A stretch of 19,818 nt of DNA from Methylococcaceae bacterium (lineage in GTDB: Bacteria; Pseudomonadota; Gammaproteobacteria; Methylococcales; Methylomonadaceae). Of this stretch, positions 1 through 9,476 are shown piece by piece. Below the pieces are notes generated by a model, which did not search any database, was not told where the DNA came from, and saw only the letters and a list, made by a program, of their open reading frames with translations. The stretch lies in assembly GCA_021647585.1 (NCBI GenBank), contig JAKIUK010000072.1, positions 1 to 19,818 of the forward strand, read 5' to 3'. The number at the start of each line of letters is the position of its first letter. Position 1 is the stretch's first letter. A program made the position numbers and the translations under genes.

Positions 1-4
1 GAAA

Positions 5-388
5 ATGAATCTTGAGAAAGTCATTTTTGGGTTTTTTGTAGTACTCGCTTTGACATTGAATTTTGGCTTTTTTCTAGGGGAGATGGATAATCCGGCCCAT
101 CATAGTGTATTTGAGTTATTTGCAGTGATTGTGGTGAATCTAGTTGCAACTGCATTGAAATTTGGCGACCGCTCTCAAATTGGTGCGGTTTTGTTGGCAA
201 CTAGTCTGGTTGCTGATCTGGAGTTATTGGCCGCAGCAACCTATTGGACTTTTGCAGTTCATATTACAGAAACCGGACTGACACCTGATGTTATGGCCAG
301 TATAATTTCTTTGACGGGGGGGGCATTATTGGCAAATGTCATCTCAACAGTTATCCTGGTTTCGGAAACATTGTTTAATCGGCTATAA
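5..388 (+). CDS. Small integral membrane protein, DUF6394-like
   Basis: A 127-residue, almost wholly hydrophobic protein with about four predicted membrane segments (roughly residues 5-24, 36-52, 60-83 and 98-122). It resembles the DUF6394 family of uncharacterised inner-membrane proteins; the match is from memory of the family's look. The ATG lies 4 bases from the window edge, so its ribosome binding site is not visible, but the opening MNLEKVIFGFF is a natural start. It lies 108 bp upstream of, and on the same strand as, a two-RCK potassium channel gene, so the two may be co-transcribed and this protein may be an accessory subunit; that is inference. No catalytic motif is visible. Confidence 0.72.
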   Translation: MNLEKVIFGFFVVLALTLNFGFFLGEMDNPAHHSVFELFAVIVVNLVATALKFGDRSQIGAVLLATSLVADLELLAAATYWTFAVHITETGLTPDVMASIISLTGGALLANVISTVILVSETLFNRL

Positions 389-496
389 GTTTCTATCGAA
401 TGAAATCCATTATTTTTATATCCCTGGATTATCTTGATTAGTAAGACGAGACCCTGCAGTCTTGATGTGTATAAACGCCTTTTTTAGAGATTAGCT

Positions 497-2233
497 ATGG
501 CAGCATCAGTTGATTTAAGCCGCGTTACTTTTATAGTAATGCGAGAAATGCGGGGTCCTTTGATTGCCTTGCTTACTGTATATTCAATTTCCATATTAGG
601 TATGGTTTTTATACCTGGTATAGAGATAGAAGGTGAAACGCAGTATATGAGTATTTTTCATGCGTTTTATTTTATGACCTATACGGCAACAACCACAGGT
701 TTTGGCGAAATTCCGATCGTGTTCAGTGATGCCCAGCGTTTTTGGGCCATTATTTGTCTATATGTGAGTGTTATTACCTGGTTTTATGCAATAGGTACTA
801 TTATTCACTTAATACAAAACCCTTATCTTTTACGCGCTATTTCTGAGTGGCGATTCTCCCAAGGCGTTCGCCGTATCTCAACCCCTTTTGTTATTGTTTG
901 TGGTTTCGGAGATACGGGAAGTGTTTTAATGCGAGGCTTAAGTGACTATGGTATGCCTGCAGTCATTATTGATAAGGATGAGGAGAGAATTAAGGCATTG
1001 CAATTACGCAATTATAAAGTGGCTACACCTCGGTTTTGCGGTGATGCCAGCGTACCTAAGCACTTATTAGAGGCTGGATTGCGTCGATCTAACTGTAAGG
1101 CTGTAATAGCCATAACTAATGACGAAGAAGTTAATCTAAAAATTTCTGCGCTGGTTCGCTTATTAAATCCAGATGTGGGTATTATCAGCATGTCCAAAGT
1201 CGAAGTGTTTGAAGAAACATTGGCCACTCTAGGGGGTGAGGTACATATTGTTGATCCGTTTAAAACCTTTGCCAAGGTTTTAGCAGCAGCTATGCATAAT
1301 CCAGGTTTTTATTCTTTTAATAACTGGCTGGTTAGGGATAAAAATGCAACGCTGGATCGATATACCATGCCTCCATGTGGTACCTGGATAGTTTGTGGTT
1401 ATGGTCGGATGGGACATGAGGTCAATCGGGTGTTAAGTAAATACGGCATTAAAACGGCTGTAATAGATCCACATGATAGTAAAGAAGAAGAACATATAGA
1501 TCGCTATATTGTTGGTAGAACAACAGCCAAGACTCTTGCTAAAGCGGGTATTGAAGAAGCCGTTGGGATTCTGTCAGGAACAGATGATGATGGACATAAT
1601 TTGGGTATTCTGTTAAATGCCCGCTATTTTAATAAACATCTATTTACTATTGTTCGTCAGAATAGGCATGAGAATGAAGTAGCATTTCGTGCGACGGAAG
1701 TCGATATGATCATGCAACCCACATTGGTGTCTGCCAGGAAAATATTGTTTATATTGATTGCACCATTATTAAAAACCTTTTTTCGATATTTATTAGAGAT
1801 AGAGCCTGGTCGTAAAGAAGAAATGGAATCCATTATCCAGCGTTTGCGAGAAAAGGTGGGAAATCAGAAACCATACCTGGTTACAGTGAATTTTACCCGG
1901 GAAAAAAGCAGGGCAGTTATACAGTTATTAGATCAAGGGGAAAAAGTTTATTTGAATGATTTAATCTTAGATCCAAGAGGTCGGGATCATAAACTGGATT
2001 TGGTAGTATTTGTAATAAAATCAGGTGACCAGGAAATAGTTTTACCACCCAATAATTATGAAATACAAGAGAACGATCAGATATTGTTTTGCGGGACAGA
2101 ACTTGCGCAACGTTTATTTAATGCCACTATTAACAGTGAGTATAAGTTATTTTATATTCAGCATGGTGTTTATAAGCCCAGAAGTTACTTTGCGAGATGG
2201 CTAATTAAAAAAATGAATAAAGTAGGAGTATAA
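497..2233 (+). CDS. Potassium channel with tandem TrkA-N/RCK domains
   Basis: A 578-residue ion channel. Two membrane helices (about residues 18-40 and 83-106) flank a pore loop with the filter-like sequence TTTGFGE at 65-71, a variant of the potassium signature TVGYGD. Two cytoplasmic Rossmann (TrkA-N/RCK) domains follow, with dinucleotide-binding glycine motifs GFGDTG at 136-141 and GYGRMG at 301-306, and a TrkA-C-like region lies near 450-560. Two RCK domains in one chain resemble the GsuK type, in which nucleotide and ions gate the pore; this is known of the family and not shown here. The protein should sit in the inner membrane and pass potassium. A stem-loop follows the stop. Selectivity is inferred, because Phe and Glu in the filter depart from the strict consensus. 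Confidence 0.88.
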   Translation: MAASVDLSRVTFIVMREMRGPLIALLTVYSISILGMVFIPGIEIEGETQYMSIFHAFYFMTYTATTTGFGEIPIVFSDAQRFWAIICLYVSVITWFYAIGTIIHLIQNPYLLRAISEWRFSQGVRRISTPFVIVCGFGDTGSVLMRGLSDYGMPAVIIDKDEERIKALQLRNYKVATPRFCGDASVPKHLLEAGLRRSNCKAVIAITNDEEVNLKISALVRLLNPDVGIISMSKVEVFEETLATLGGEVHIVDPFKTFAKVLAAAMHNPGFYSFNNWLVRDKNATLDRYTMPPCGTWIVCGYGRMGHEVNRVLSKYGIKTAVIDPHDSKEEEHIDRYIVGRTTAKTLAKAGIEEAVGILSGTDDDGHNLGILLNARYFNKHLFTIVRQNRHENEVAFRATEVDMIMQPTLVSARKILFILIAPLLKTFFRYLLEIEPGRKEEMESIIQRLREKVGNQKPYLVTVNFTREKSRAVIQLLDQGEKVYLNDLILDPRGRDHKLDLVVFVIKSGDQEIVLPPNNYEIQENDQILFCGTELAQRLFNATINSEYKLFYIQHGVYKPRSYFARWLIKKMNKVGV

Positions 2234-2280
2234 AGGCTAAAGGCTCAGGTTAGCCTTTAGCCTGTTGCCTTTAGCCTGTT
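2234..2280. terminator. Bidirectional stem-loop with a 14-bp tandem duplication
   Basis: A perfect 12-bp inverted repeat, AGGCTAAAGGCT (2234-2245) and AGCCTTTAGCCT (2252-2263), encloses a 6-base loop between the convergent channel and ispH genes. There is no strong T-run, so termination is inferred. The right arm lies in an exact tandem duplication of GCCTTTAGCCTGTT (2253-2266 and 2267-2280); the second unit contains the ispH stop codon. Confidence 0.55.
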
Positions 2281-3224
2281 GCAATATGTTTTCTTAGTTC
2301 TTTGGGCATAGAGAAAACTACTTTTTCCTCAATTCCCTGAATTTCGACAGCACTCTCACCTCCCCATCGTTTTAATTGGCTAATAACTTCCTGGACTAAT
2401 ACTTCAGGTGCTGATGCACCCGCAGTGACACCAACTACTGTAGTATTTTTAAACCATGATTCCCGCATGTCAGCAGCAGTATCAATTAAATAGGCAGTTT
2501 TACCCAATTGTTCTGCGATTTCTCGTAAACGGTTTGAATTAGAGCTATTGGGTGAACCAACAACCAGAATCACATCAGTAGTTTCAGCTAACTCATGCAC
2601 TGCATCCTGACGATTTTGGGTGGCATAACAGATATCATCCTTTTTTTGCTCTTGAATATGAGGCCAGTATTTATGTAAGGCATCGACCATGATTTGTGTG
2701 TCTGTCATAGATAAAGTGGTTTGTGTCACATAAGCGAGATCTTTCGGGTTATTGAGCTTTAAATTTTGCACATCCTCGGGTGTTTCTACCAGAAACATAT
2801 CCCCCTTTGTGGATAATTTTTCATACTGCCCCATCGTGCCTTCCACTTCAGGATGACCAGCATGCCCTATAAGTATTACTTCTCTTCCTGCTTTAGCGTG
2901 TTTGGCAACTTGGATATGTACTTTAGTAACTAGAGGGCAAGTCGCATCAAAAACTGTTAAATTGCGGTCTTTAGATTCCTGTTGGACTTTTTTGGATACG
3001 CCATGGGCACTAAAAATTAAATAAGAACCTTCAGGAACTTCACTGACATCTTCTATAAAGATAGCTCCTTTAGCACGTAAGCCTTCAACGACTGTTCGAT
3101 TATGAACGACTTCATGACGAACATAAATTGGTGCACCAAATGCTTCAATGGCCTGGTCTACTATTTCAATTGCGCGGTCTACGCCAGCACAAAATCCACG
3201 AGGATTAGCGAGTTTAATTTGCAT
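2271..3224 (-). CDS. ispH: 4-hydroxy-3-methylbut-2-enyl diphosphate reductase
   Basis: IspH (LytB) carries out the last step of the MEP isoprenoid pathway, reducing HMBPP to IPP and DMAPP with a [4Fe-4S] cluster in the cytosol. The 317-residue length matches E. coli IspH. The three cluster cysteines are present: Cys12 in PRGFCAGV, Cys96 in DATCPLV and Cys199 in DICYATQNRQ. The substrate-binding residues His41, His124 and Glu126 (HAGHPEVEG) and the SSNSNRL stretch are also present. The start MQIKLANPRGFC is the usual one. The gene converges with the channel gene across a stem-loop, and the RND operon lies upstream on the same strand behind a MITE. It appears intact. Confidence 0.97.
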   Translation of the reverse strand: MQIKLANPRGFCAGVDRAIEIVDQAIEAFGAPIYVRHEVVHNRTVVEGLRAKGAIFIEDVSEVPEGSYLIFSAHGVSKKVQQESKDRNLTVFDATCPLVTKVHIQVAKHAKAGREVILIGHAGHPEVEGTMGQYEKLSTKGDMFLVETPEDVQNLKLNNPKDLAYVTQTTLSMTDTQIMVDALHKYWPHIQEQKKDDICYATQNRQDAVHELAETTDVILVVGSPNSSNSNRLREIAEQLGKTAYLIDTAADMRESWFKNTTVVGVTAGASAPEVLVQEVISQLKRWGGESAVEIQGIEEKVVFSMPKELRKHIATG

Positions 3225-3328
3225 ATCTTGACTTCTTTACTTGGTTAATATTTGGTTATTTTAACTTAAGTTTTCGTTTGAGACGATAATTAACCTAGAA
3301 AAACCTTTCTCAACAGATTAACTAGATC

Positions 3329-3463
3329 TACTTTGTCAGATTATAAATGTAGGGTGCGTTGCACGCACCAAAATTATTTTTTATCCTCCATTGCCGAAAG
3401 AGTGCGTACAACGCACCCTACGAAGATACTTTTGTATAGTATCCATTCATATGTGACAAAGTA
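3329..3463. mobile_element. MITE-like element, TACTTTGTCA family, copy 1
   Basis: A 135-bp element with perfect 10-bp ends TACTTTGTCA and TGACAAAGTA and a nested perfect 13-bp inverted repeat GTAGGGTGCGTTG / CAACGCACCCTAC. It is flanked by TAACTAGAT at 3319-3327 and 3464-3472, a probable 9-bp target duplication with one extra C on the left. The right copy of that duplication contains the stop codon of the RND pump gene. A second copy lies at 10443-10582. It has no coding capacity, and no transposase in this window could move it. Confidence 0.8.
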
Positions 3464-3466
3464 TAA

Positions 3467-6400
3467 CTAGATTAAAGATTGCTTGAATTGAATCAGGTAT
3501 TGATGAATATCTTCATGGTATGACATTAAAACAGGAATAATGAGTAATACTAAAATAGTAGAGAACATTAATCCGAAAGCAATTGCTGCTGCCATAGGTA
3601 TGAGGAACTGGGCTTGTAATGAGGTTTCAAATAATAGCGGTGCAAGTCCGGCTATAGTGGTTAATGAAGTTAGTATGACGGCCCTTAAACGTTGGCAGGC
3701 AGCTTCAATTAATGCTTCTTTCATTGCCATACCTTTAGCTATTAACGTTTGATAAAAACTGACCAGAATGATGGAATCATTGATCACAATGCCAGATAAA
3801 CCAAAAAAACCGAACAGGGATAAGATAGTCAAGTCTATACCTAGCAGTAAATGACCGAATAATGCACCGATTAGACCAAAAGGAATCGCAGTCATGACTA
3901 CTAAAGGCCAGCCATAAGAGGCAAATACCCAGGCTAATACCAGATAGATTAGAGTTAACCCCATAATCAAACCATAGCGCATATCAGCCATAGTTTCTGC
4001 CTGGTCAGCAGAGCGACCCTCTAAAGAATAATTAATGCCGTATTTAGAAACTAAGTGAGGTAAAGTGTTTTGTTCCAGAGCAGATAAAATCATATTAGCA
4101 TTATTAACTTTAGGATCAATTTCAGCTGAAATCTCTACAGCTAATTGACCATCTGCATGACGTAAAATTTCAAATCCGCGTTTTGAAGACCATTCAGCAA
4201 CATTATCTAGAGGTACTGTTTCTCCGGTATTTAAGTGTATTTGCAGGTGGTTTAATGCGGCTAAACTTTGCCTTTCTTGTTCAGGAAGCGTTATTTTAAC
4301 TTCAACTTCATTGACTCCATCTTGAAATAATTGAATCAATTTACCATCAAAAGCGGTGCGCAGTTGTTGGCCTAGATCAGCAATTGTCAGGCCTAGCGCT
4401 TCTCCAGTAGCACTTAATTTATAAACCAATTGATTACGGCCATAAGGCATGTCATCTTCAATATCACTTATACCGGGAATCTGTTGAATTGAAGCAGAAA
4501 AATCCATTGCTGCCTGTTTAAGTTGATCAGGATTATTTCCAGTCAGACGGATAGATAAATCACGACCGGGAGGACCAGCAATACGACTGGTGATCGTTAA
4601 ATTATCCAGACCTGCCGGTTGCTTTATGCGTTGTTTCCATGCCTTGATGAAAGTTAAGTTTCGTACCGTTCTATGGTCAGGCTGTTGCAGCTCAACAGTT
4701 ATTGATCCTAAATGATCTCCATTGTGTTGTGCCTGGCCCCTGTTTGATAAAGCAGTGCCATGACGGCTAATTTGAGTCAACACCAGAGGCTGACTGGAAA
4801 GCGCCTGATCTGTTTCAATCAAGGTTGTTTGCATGTGTGTTAAAAACTGTTTTACTTGAGCTTTCGGTGTGCCAGGAACAAAAGCTATATTGGCATAGAT
4901 GATGCTCGTTTCTGGAGAGGGAAAGAATTGAAATTTTAATCGATGGCTGGCCAATAGACCTAAGGTAATAATTAATAGCGAAATAACAAGGCTTAAAGCA
5001 ATTGCTCGATGATTAAGTGTCACAGTGATTAATTGCCTGAATTGGTTGTTTTTCCAGTCATCAAAGCGCTGATTAAAACGCTTATGCCAGCCCTGTTTTT
5101 CTTCGCGCTGCATTTTTAAAAATGAGTGGCGCAGATGACCCGGCAACACAAAAAAACTCTCGATCACTGAGGCGATGATGACAGCAACGATAACCAGGGG
5201 TATGGCAAATAAAATTTTTCCTGTGGGCCCCCCAATCAGCATCAAAGGGATAAATGCAGCAATGGTAGTCAGAGAAGACGCTAAAACGGGTGCAAACATA
5301 CGTCTGGCACCCCCTTCAGCTGCCAGTAAAGGCATTTCACCGGCTTGGTAATGTGATAAAGCGTCTTCACCGACCACGATAGCATCATCAACGATAATAC
5401 CCAGAGCCATTATGAGTGCAAACAAACTGATCATATTAATACTACCACCTGCAAAATACATGATCAAAAGGGTTGCCATAAATGAAACAGGAATACCAAA
5501 AGCAACCCATAAGGCGATACGAGGGCTTAAAAAAAGGTAGAGAATGGCAACAACTAATATTAACCCACCCCCACCATTTTTAATCATTAGATCAATCCTA
5601 TCTTCGATTAATTGCCAAGACTCATCGTAAACATGAAGGATAATACCTTCGGATAGCGATGCCTTCGTTTTTGTAAGCCAACGTTGAAAATTTTCAGCCG
5701 ATTTAAAAGAATCACCTTGTTCCGCGCTACGTAAAACCATTTCAACGGCTGGTTTACCGTCGACTGATAGGATGACTCCCCCTTTTTTGTTTTGACGCTT
5801 AATAATAGCAATATCACCTAGATTAATACGTTGGGTGGTATCACTAATAATGGGTAATTTGGCAAATTCTTGTTCGTTTCGACGCTGGTCCAGGCTACGT
5901 AATTCTGTTGCCGCATCATTTTCTCCAAAAGTACCTGCTGGCAAATCACGGCTGAGCTCTTTAATACGTTGACCAACTTGGTCTAAACTTAGATCCAGAT
6001 GCTGTAATGTGTCATGGGAAATCTGGATTGAGATTTCTTGATCAGGTAAACCAGATATATCAATTTTATCTATACCTGCATCTAACAGTTGCAGTTCATA
6101 GGAATTGGCAAGATGTCGTAACTCAGCAAGGCTATCTGGACCATAGATTAATAACCGTGCCACTTGTTCATAGCGGGCAAGATTAATAACGCTGGGTTCT
6201 TCCGCATCACTAGGCAGATTACGAAATTCGTCAACTTTTTGTTTAACCTGATTTAAAGCAAGAATTATATCAGTCCCTTCCACTAATTCCAGGGTAATGG
6301 AGGCAAGGCCTTGTGCCGAAGTGGAAGTGAGTTTTCTTAAGTTATCAGTTGATCTTAAAGTTTGTTCTAAAGGAATGGTAATTGCAGTTTCAACATCTTC

Positions 6401-6580
6401 AGCACTTGCGCCACTCCATACTACGTTAACAGTTATGTAATCCAGGTCAAAGCTAGGGAAGTAGCGAATATTCATTTTTTGCAGGGCAAAAAATCCACCC
6501 AGGATCATCATTAGCATTAATAAATTGGCTGCTACTTTATGATGGGCAAAAAAACCTAACAGATCTGTATGTTGTTTCAT
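3467..6580 (-). CDS. RND-family efflux transporter permease
   Basis: A 1037-residue inner-membrane pump of the AcrB/HAE kind, exchanging protons for exported substrate across the periplasm. The N-terminal helix (about 15-33) is followed by a first periplasmic domain, then a block of membrane helices from about 335. The paired acidic residues Asp398-Asp399 in LGIIVDDAIVVGED match the proton-relay pair of AcrB. A second periplasmic part and a second helix block follow, the latter with VINDSIILVSF and TSLTTIAGLAPLL in the later helices. The start codon overlaps the adaptor stop as ATGA, so the two are translationally coupled. No outer-membrane channel gene is present, so a TolC-like protein must be encoded elsewhere. 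Substrate cannot be read from the sequence. The stop codon lies in the target duplication of a MITE. Confidence 0.93.
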   Translation of the reverse strand: MKQHTDLLGFFAHHKVAANLLMLMMILGGFFALQKMNIRYFPSFDLDYITVNVVWSGASAEDVETAITIPLEQTLRSTDNLRKLTSTSAQGLASITLELVEGTDIILALNQVKQKVDEFRNLPSDAEEPSVINLARYEQVARLLIYGPDSLAELRHLANSYELQLLDAGIDKIDISGLPDQEISIQISHDTLQHLDLSLDQVGQRIKELSRDLPAGTFGENDAATELRSLDQRRNEQEFAKLPIISDTTQRINLGDIAIIKRQNKKGGVILSVDGKPAVEMVLRSAEQGDSFKSAENFQRWLTKTKASLSEGIILHVYDESWQLIEDRIDLMIKNGGGGLILVVAILYLFLSPRIALWVAFGIPVSFMATLLIMYFAGGSINMISLFALIMALGIIVDDAIVVGEDALSHYQAGEMPLLAAEGGARRMFAPVLASSLTTIAAFIPLMLIGGPTGKILFAIPLVIVAVIIASVIESFFVLPGHLRHSFLKMQREEKQGWHKRFNQRFDDWKNNQFRQLITVTLNHRAIALSLVISLLIITLGLLASHRLKFQFFPSPETSIIYANIAFVPGTPKAQVKQFLTHMQTTLIETDQALSSQPLVLTQISRHGTALSNRGQAQHNGDHLGSITVELQQPDHRTVRNLTFIKAWKQRIKQPAGLDNLTITSRIAGPPGRDLSIRLTGNNPDQLKQAAMDFSASIQQIPGISDIEDDMPYGRNQLVYKLSATGEALGLTIADLGQQLRTAFDGKLIQLFQDGVNEVEVKITLPEQERQSLAALNHLQIHLNTGETVPLDNVAEWSSKRGFEILRHADGQLAVEISAEIDPKVNNANMILSALEQNTLPHLVSKYGINYSLEGRSADQAETMADMRYGLIMGLTLIYLVLAWVFASYGWPLVVMTAIPFGLIGALFGHLLLGIDLTILSLFGFFGLSGIVINDSIILVSFYQTLIAKGMAMKEALIEAACQRLRAVILTSLTTIAGLAPLLFETSLQAQFLIPMAAAIAFGLMFSTILVLLIIPVLMSYHEDIHQYLIQFKQSLI

Positions 6581-7818
6581 GGTAGTACTATGCTAGATTC
6601 AACTTTAAGACCGTTAATAGCATTGGGTAAATGCGTAATCAGAATTTCATCGCCTTGATGTAATTGAGGACTTATTACCAAAATCTGTTCGGTTTTATTA
6701 ACAGAATAGCTTCCTGCAATCAAAACATTGACTGTTTCTAAACGATTATTAACAACTCGATAAATTCGATTGTTATCGTATAGGGCAGAGTAGGGCAGTG
6801 CGATAACATTTTTTTTATCCGGGCGTTGCAGAGATAAACTGAGAGAACTTCCAGGTCTTACCCATTCACTACCCGCGCTAATGTGGAACAGAGCATCAAT
6901 TCCTCGGGCATCAGCAACACCTGACAGGCGGTTAAGTGTCAGTTTGAGTGTGGTTCCCGCATAATCAGCTGATGCACTTAAAAGCTGTTTAGAATGCAGT
7001 GCCTTTTGTATTTCATTTTGAAATGTAGTTGGAATTTTTGCACGAACTTCCAGTTGATCTGTTGAATAGAATGTAAGTAATATTTGGTTTTCTTTGACCT
7101 GGTCTCCAGCAGTTACTGAGAGTTGTTGTACAAAGCCGGCAAAAGGCGCAATAATTTTGCTACGTTCCAGATCCAGTTGTGACAGATCAATATCTGCTTC
7201 AGCATAAGCTAATCTTGCTTTAAGTTGTTGTAGGCGTGCTATGTGGTCATCCAGAGCCAGTTTACGATCAGTGAAAGCTAATTGTTGGCGTTTGAGATCT
7301 TCTTGAGCCTGTTCAAGAGCAGCGGTGGAACCCAGCTTTTTATTTTTAAGCATTTGTGCCCGTTCTACGGCAGATTGCTCTAATTTTAGAATTGATTTTT
7401 CATCTACAAAAGCCGATTTATCGGCTGCATAACGAGATCGCTCACTTTGTATTAATGCTTTTAGTTCAGATGCACGGGCTTTTGCCTGGAGTACACGGGG
7501 TTTGAAATCTCTTTCATCTAGAGCTAATAAAAGTTGCCCTTTATGGATGGGATCACCTTCCCGGACTTGAATAGATGAGACACGGCTATTCTTAGGCGCT
7601 GCAGCATTTACCAGTGCGGGTGTTTCAATTTTTCCATATAAAGTTAAGCTGGGTGAATGTGTTTGCGGGTTGGCAACAAGGGTCTGAACCTGCCAGCTAC
7701 GTTCTATAATTAAGGCAGCAGGAGAAGAGGGTTGAGTCATTTTTAGGAGAGCAAAAACAGCGATTCCTACAACGATAATAATAATGGGAGATAGCTGTTT
7801 TAGCGAGGGTTTTTTCAT
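6577..7818 (-). CDS. RND periplasmic adaptor (membrane fusion protein)
   Basis: A 413-residue HlyD/AcrA-type adaptor that should link the downstream RND permease to an outer-membrane channel. An N-terminal membrane anchor spans about residues 11-27. A barrel/lipoyl half-motif follows (VREGDPIHKGQLLLALDERDF, about 87-107), then a long helical hairpin rich in Ala, Gln, Glu and Lys (about 108-220), the second lipoyl half (APFAGFVQQLSV) and C-terminal beta domains. It is the first gene of a two-gene operon with an ATGA overlap to the permease. trhP ends 89 bp upstream on the same strand, so read-through from trhP is possible. It lacks the lipobox cysteine of AcrA-type lipoproteins, so the anchor is probably transmembrane. 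Confidence 0.92.
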   Translation of the reverse strand: MKKPSLKQLSPIIIIVVGIAVFALLKMTQPSSPAALIIERSWQVQTLVANPQTHSPSLTLYGKIETPALVNAAAPKNSRVSSIQVREGDPIHKGQLLLALDERDFKPRVLQAKARASELKALIQSERSRYAADKSAFVDEKSILKLEQSAVERAQMLKNKKLGSTAALEQAQEDLKRQQLAFTDRKLALDDHIARLQQLKARLAYAEADIDLSQLDLERSKIIAPFAGFVQQLSVTAGDQVKENQILLTFYSTDQLEVRAKIPTTFQNEIQKALHSKQLLSASADYAGTTLKLTLNRLSGVADARGIDALFHISAGSEWVRPGSSLSLSLQRPDKKNVIALPYSALYDNNRIYRVVNNRLETVNVLIAGSYSVNKTEQILVISPQLHQGDEILITHLPNAINGLKVESSIVLP

Positions 7819-7907
7819 ATTTGAGATGTCAAGGATTAAAATGTGGGCCAGAATGTTTCTGGACTTTATTCTGAGTATTTCTGCTCTGCAGTAAGCTGGA
7901 CTACACT

Positions 7908-9245
7908 TTAAATATACCGTGACAATAGGCCAAGAGGGGTGCCTTTGGGTAATGGGATTTTAACTTCATACCCTCCACCAGCAGCTTCTTCCATGTCATG
8001 ACCAAGCATATCTTGCATACTTTCTACTGTAATATTTTGATTACCATCGGGTAAAATTAGTTCAAGTTTGTCACCCACTGCAAATTTGTTTTTTACATTG
8101 ATTTCAGCAAGCCCGGTGTTTTCGTCATAACTTCTGATTTCGCCACAAAACTGCTGCTGATGGCTTTTAGAATAACCGGTTATATAATTCTGATGTTCGT
8201 GAGTATGGTGACGTTGATAAAAACCATCGGTATAACCACGGTTCGCCAGGTTTTCCAGTACGCCAATTAATTCAGGTTGAAAATCACGTCCGGCTAATGC
8301 GTCATCAATCGCCTGTCTATAGGTTTGAGCGGTACGAGCCACATAATAATGGGATTTGGTTCGCCCCTCGATTTTGAGGCAATCAACACCGATATCAACC
8401 AGTCTTTGTATATGCTCAATGGCACGCAAGTCTTTAGAATTCATGATATAGGTACCATTTTCATCTTCCATGATAGGCAATAATTCTCCTTTTCTACCTT
8501 CCTCTTCAAGAAAATAGGTTTTATCTGCCAGAGGATGTCGTTCAGCACCACCACAACTGGCGTGACTGATATCAGACATAGAAATAGCGGCATTATCCAG
8601 CACATAATTACCTTCGGCATTTTCATGGGCGGGTAAGGTGTCATATTTCCAGCGGCATGAATTAGTACAAGTACCCTGATTAGGGTCACGATGATTAAAA
8701 TAACCGGAAAGTAAACACCGACCTGAATAAGCAATACACAAAGCGCCATGAACAAAAACTTCTAACTCTATATCAGGACAATGCTGACGAATTTCTTCTA
8801 CTTCATCCAGCGATAACTCACGGGACAGAATAATTCTTTCCACTCCCATACTTTGCCAGAATTTTACGGTTGCATAATTAACGGTATTGGCTTGTACTGA
8901 TAAATGTATCGGCATTTCAGGCCACTGCTCACGAGTCATCATGATTAAACCGGGGTCTGCCATAATCAGTGCATCCGGTTTCATCGCGACGATGGGTACC
9001 ATATCAGCAATGAAAGTTTTTATTTTAGAGTTATGTGGAATAACATTAGTAGCAAGAAAGAACTTTTTCCCCAATTCGTGAGCTTCATTAATGCCTTTAG
9101 CCAGATTATCTTCCAGAAAGTCATTATTACGTACGCGAAGGCTGTAACGAGGTTGACCTGCATAAACGGCATCTGCGCCATAGGCAAAAGCATAGCGCAT
9201 ATTTTTTAGGGTGCCTGCTGGAGAAAGCAGTTCGACTCGTTTCAT
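7908..9245 (-). CDS. trhP: U32-family tRNA hydroxylation protein TrhP (YegQ)
   Basis: A 445-residue protein close in length to E. coli YegQ/TrhP, which with prephenate-derived chemistry forms 5-hydroxyuridine at tRNA position 34. The U32 signature is plain: EVFVHGALCIAYSGRCLLSG at about residues 162-181, followed by GTCTNSCRWKY, giving the conserved cysteine cluster thought to bind an iron-sulfur centre. The N-terminus MKRVELLSPAGTLKNMRYAF is the family norm. The short length separates it from the ~650-residue RlhA/YdcP paralogue. A MITE lies immediately upstream (9272-9434), so its promoter may lie within or beyond that element. The efflux operon follows on the same strand. It seems intact. 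Confidence 0.9.
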   Translation of the reverse strand: MKRVELLSPAGTLKNMRYAFAYGADAVYAGQPRYSLRVRNNDFLEDNLAKGINEAHELGKKFFLATNVIPHNSKIKTFIADMVPIVAMKPDALIMADPGLIMMTREQWPEMPIHLSVQANTVNYATVKFWQSMGVERIILSRELSLDEVEEIRQHCPDIELEVFVHGALCIAYSGRCLLSGYFNHRDPNQGTCTNSCRWKYDTLPAHENAEGNYVLDNAAISMSDISHASCGGAERHPLADKTYFLEEEGRKGELLPIMEDENGTYIMNSKDLRAIEHIQRLVDIGVDCLKIEGRTKSHYYVARTAQTYRQAIDDALAGRDFQPELIGVLENLANRGYTDGFYQRHHTHEHQNYITGYSKSHQQQFCGEIRSYDENTGLAEINVKNKFAVGDKLELILPDGNQNITVESMQDMLGHDMEEAAGGGYEVKIPLPKGTPLGLLSRYI

Positions 9246-9271
9246 TAATATTTTTTGTTAGTAATCATTTA

Positions 9272-9434
9272 CCTAGAAAGATCAGTTGGGCGCGAGATTA
9301 TAGTGCAATCCATTGGTTTCACAGTGCTTTGAAAAAATCTTAGCCTCACCCATTCGGTTAGGTGGGTATTTTTTTGAAGTTCTGTGGAATCAATGGGTTG
9401 TGCTAGAATCCGTGATCCAACTGATTTTTCTAGG
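9272..9434 (-). mobile_element. MITE-like element, CCTAGAAAAATCAGTTGG family, copy A
   Basis: A 163-bp element with inverted ends: left CCTAGAAAGATCAGTTGG (one change from the family end), right CCAACTGATTTTTCTAGG. Its reverse complement closely matches copy B (13155-13315) over the whole length, with small indels in the middle. An internal hairpin CACCCATTCGGTTAGGTGGG lies near the centre. The 5-bp flanks ATTTA and ATTAA resemble each other but are not an exact duplication. It separates trhP from the small ORF at 9477 and is not coding. Confidence 0.82.
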
Positions 9435-9476
9435 ATTAAGTTGCTATTTTAGCATTATTATATAAGGGCGTTGAGT

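Noticed and set aside
3293..3306. 'cctagaaaaacc', like the start of the CCTAG MITE family
   Set aside because: Only about 10 bases match and no second end or duplication is present; it is more likely chance.
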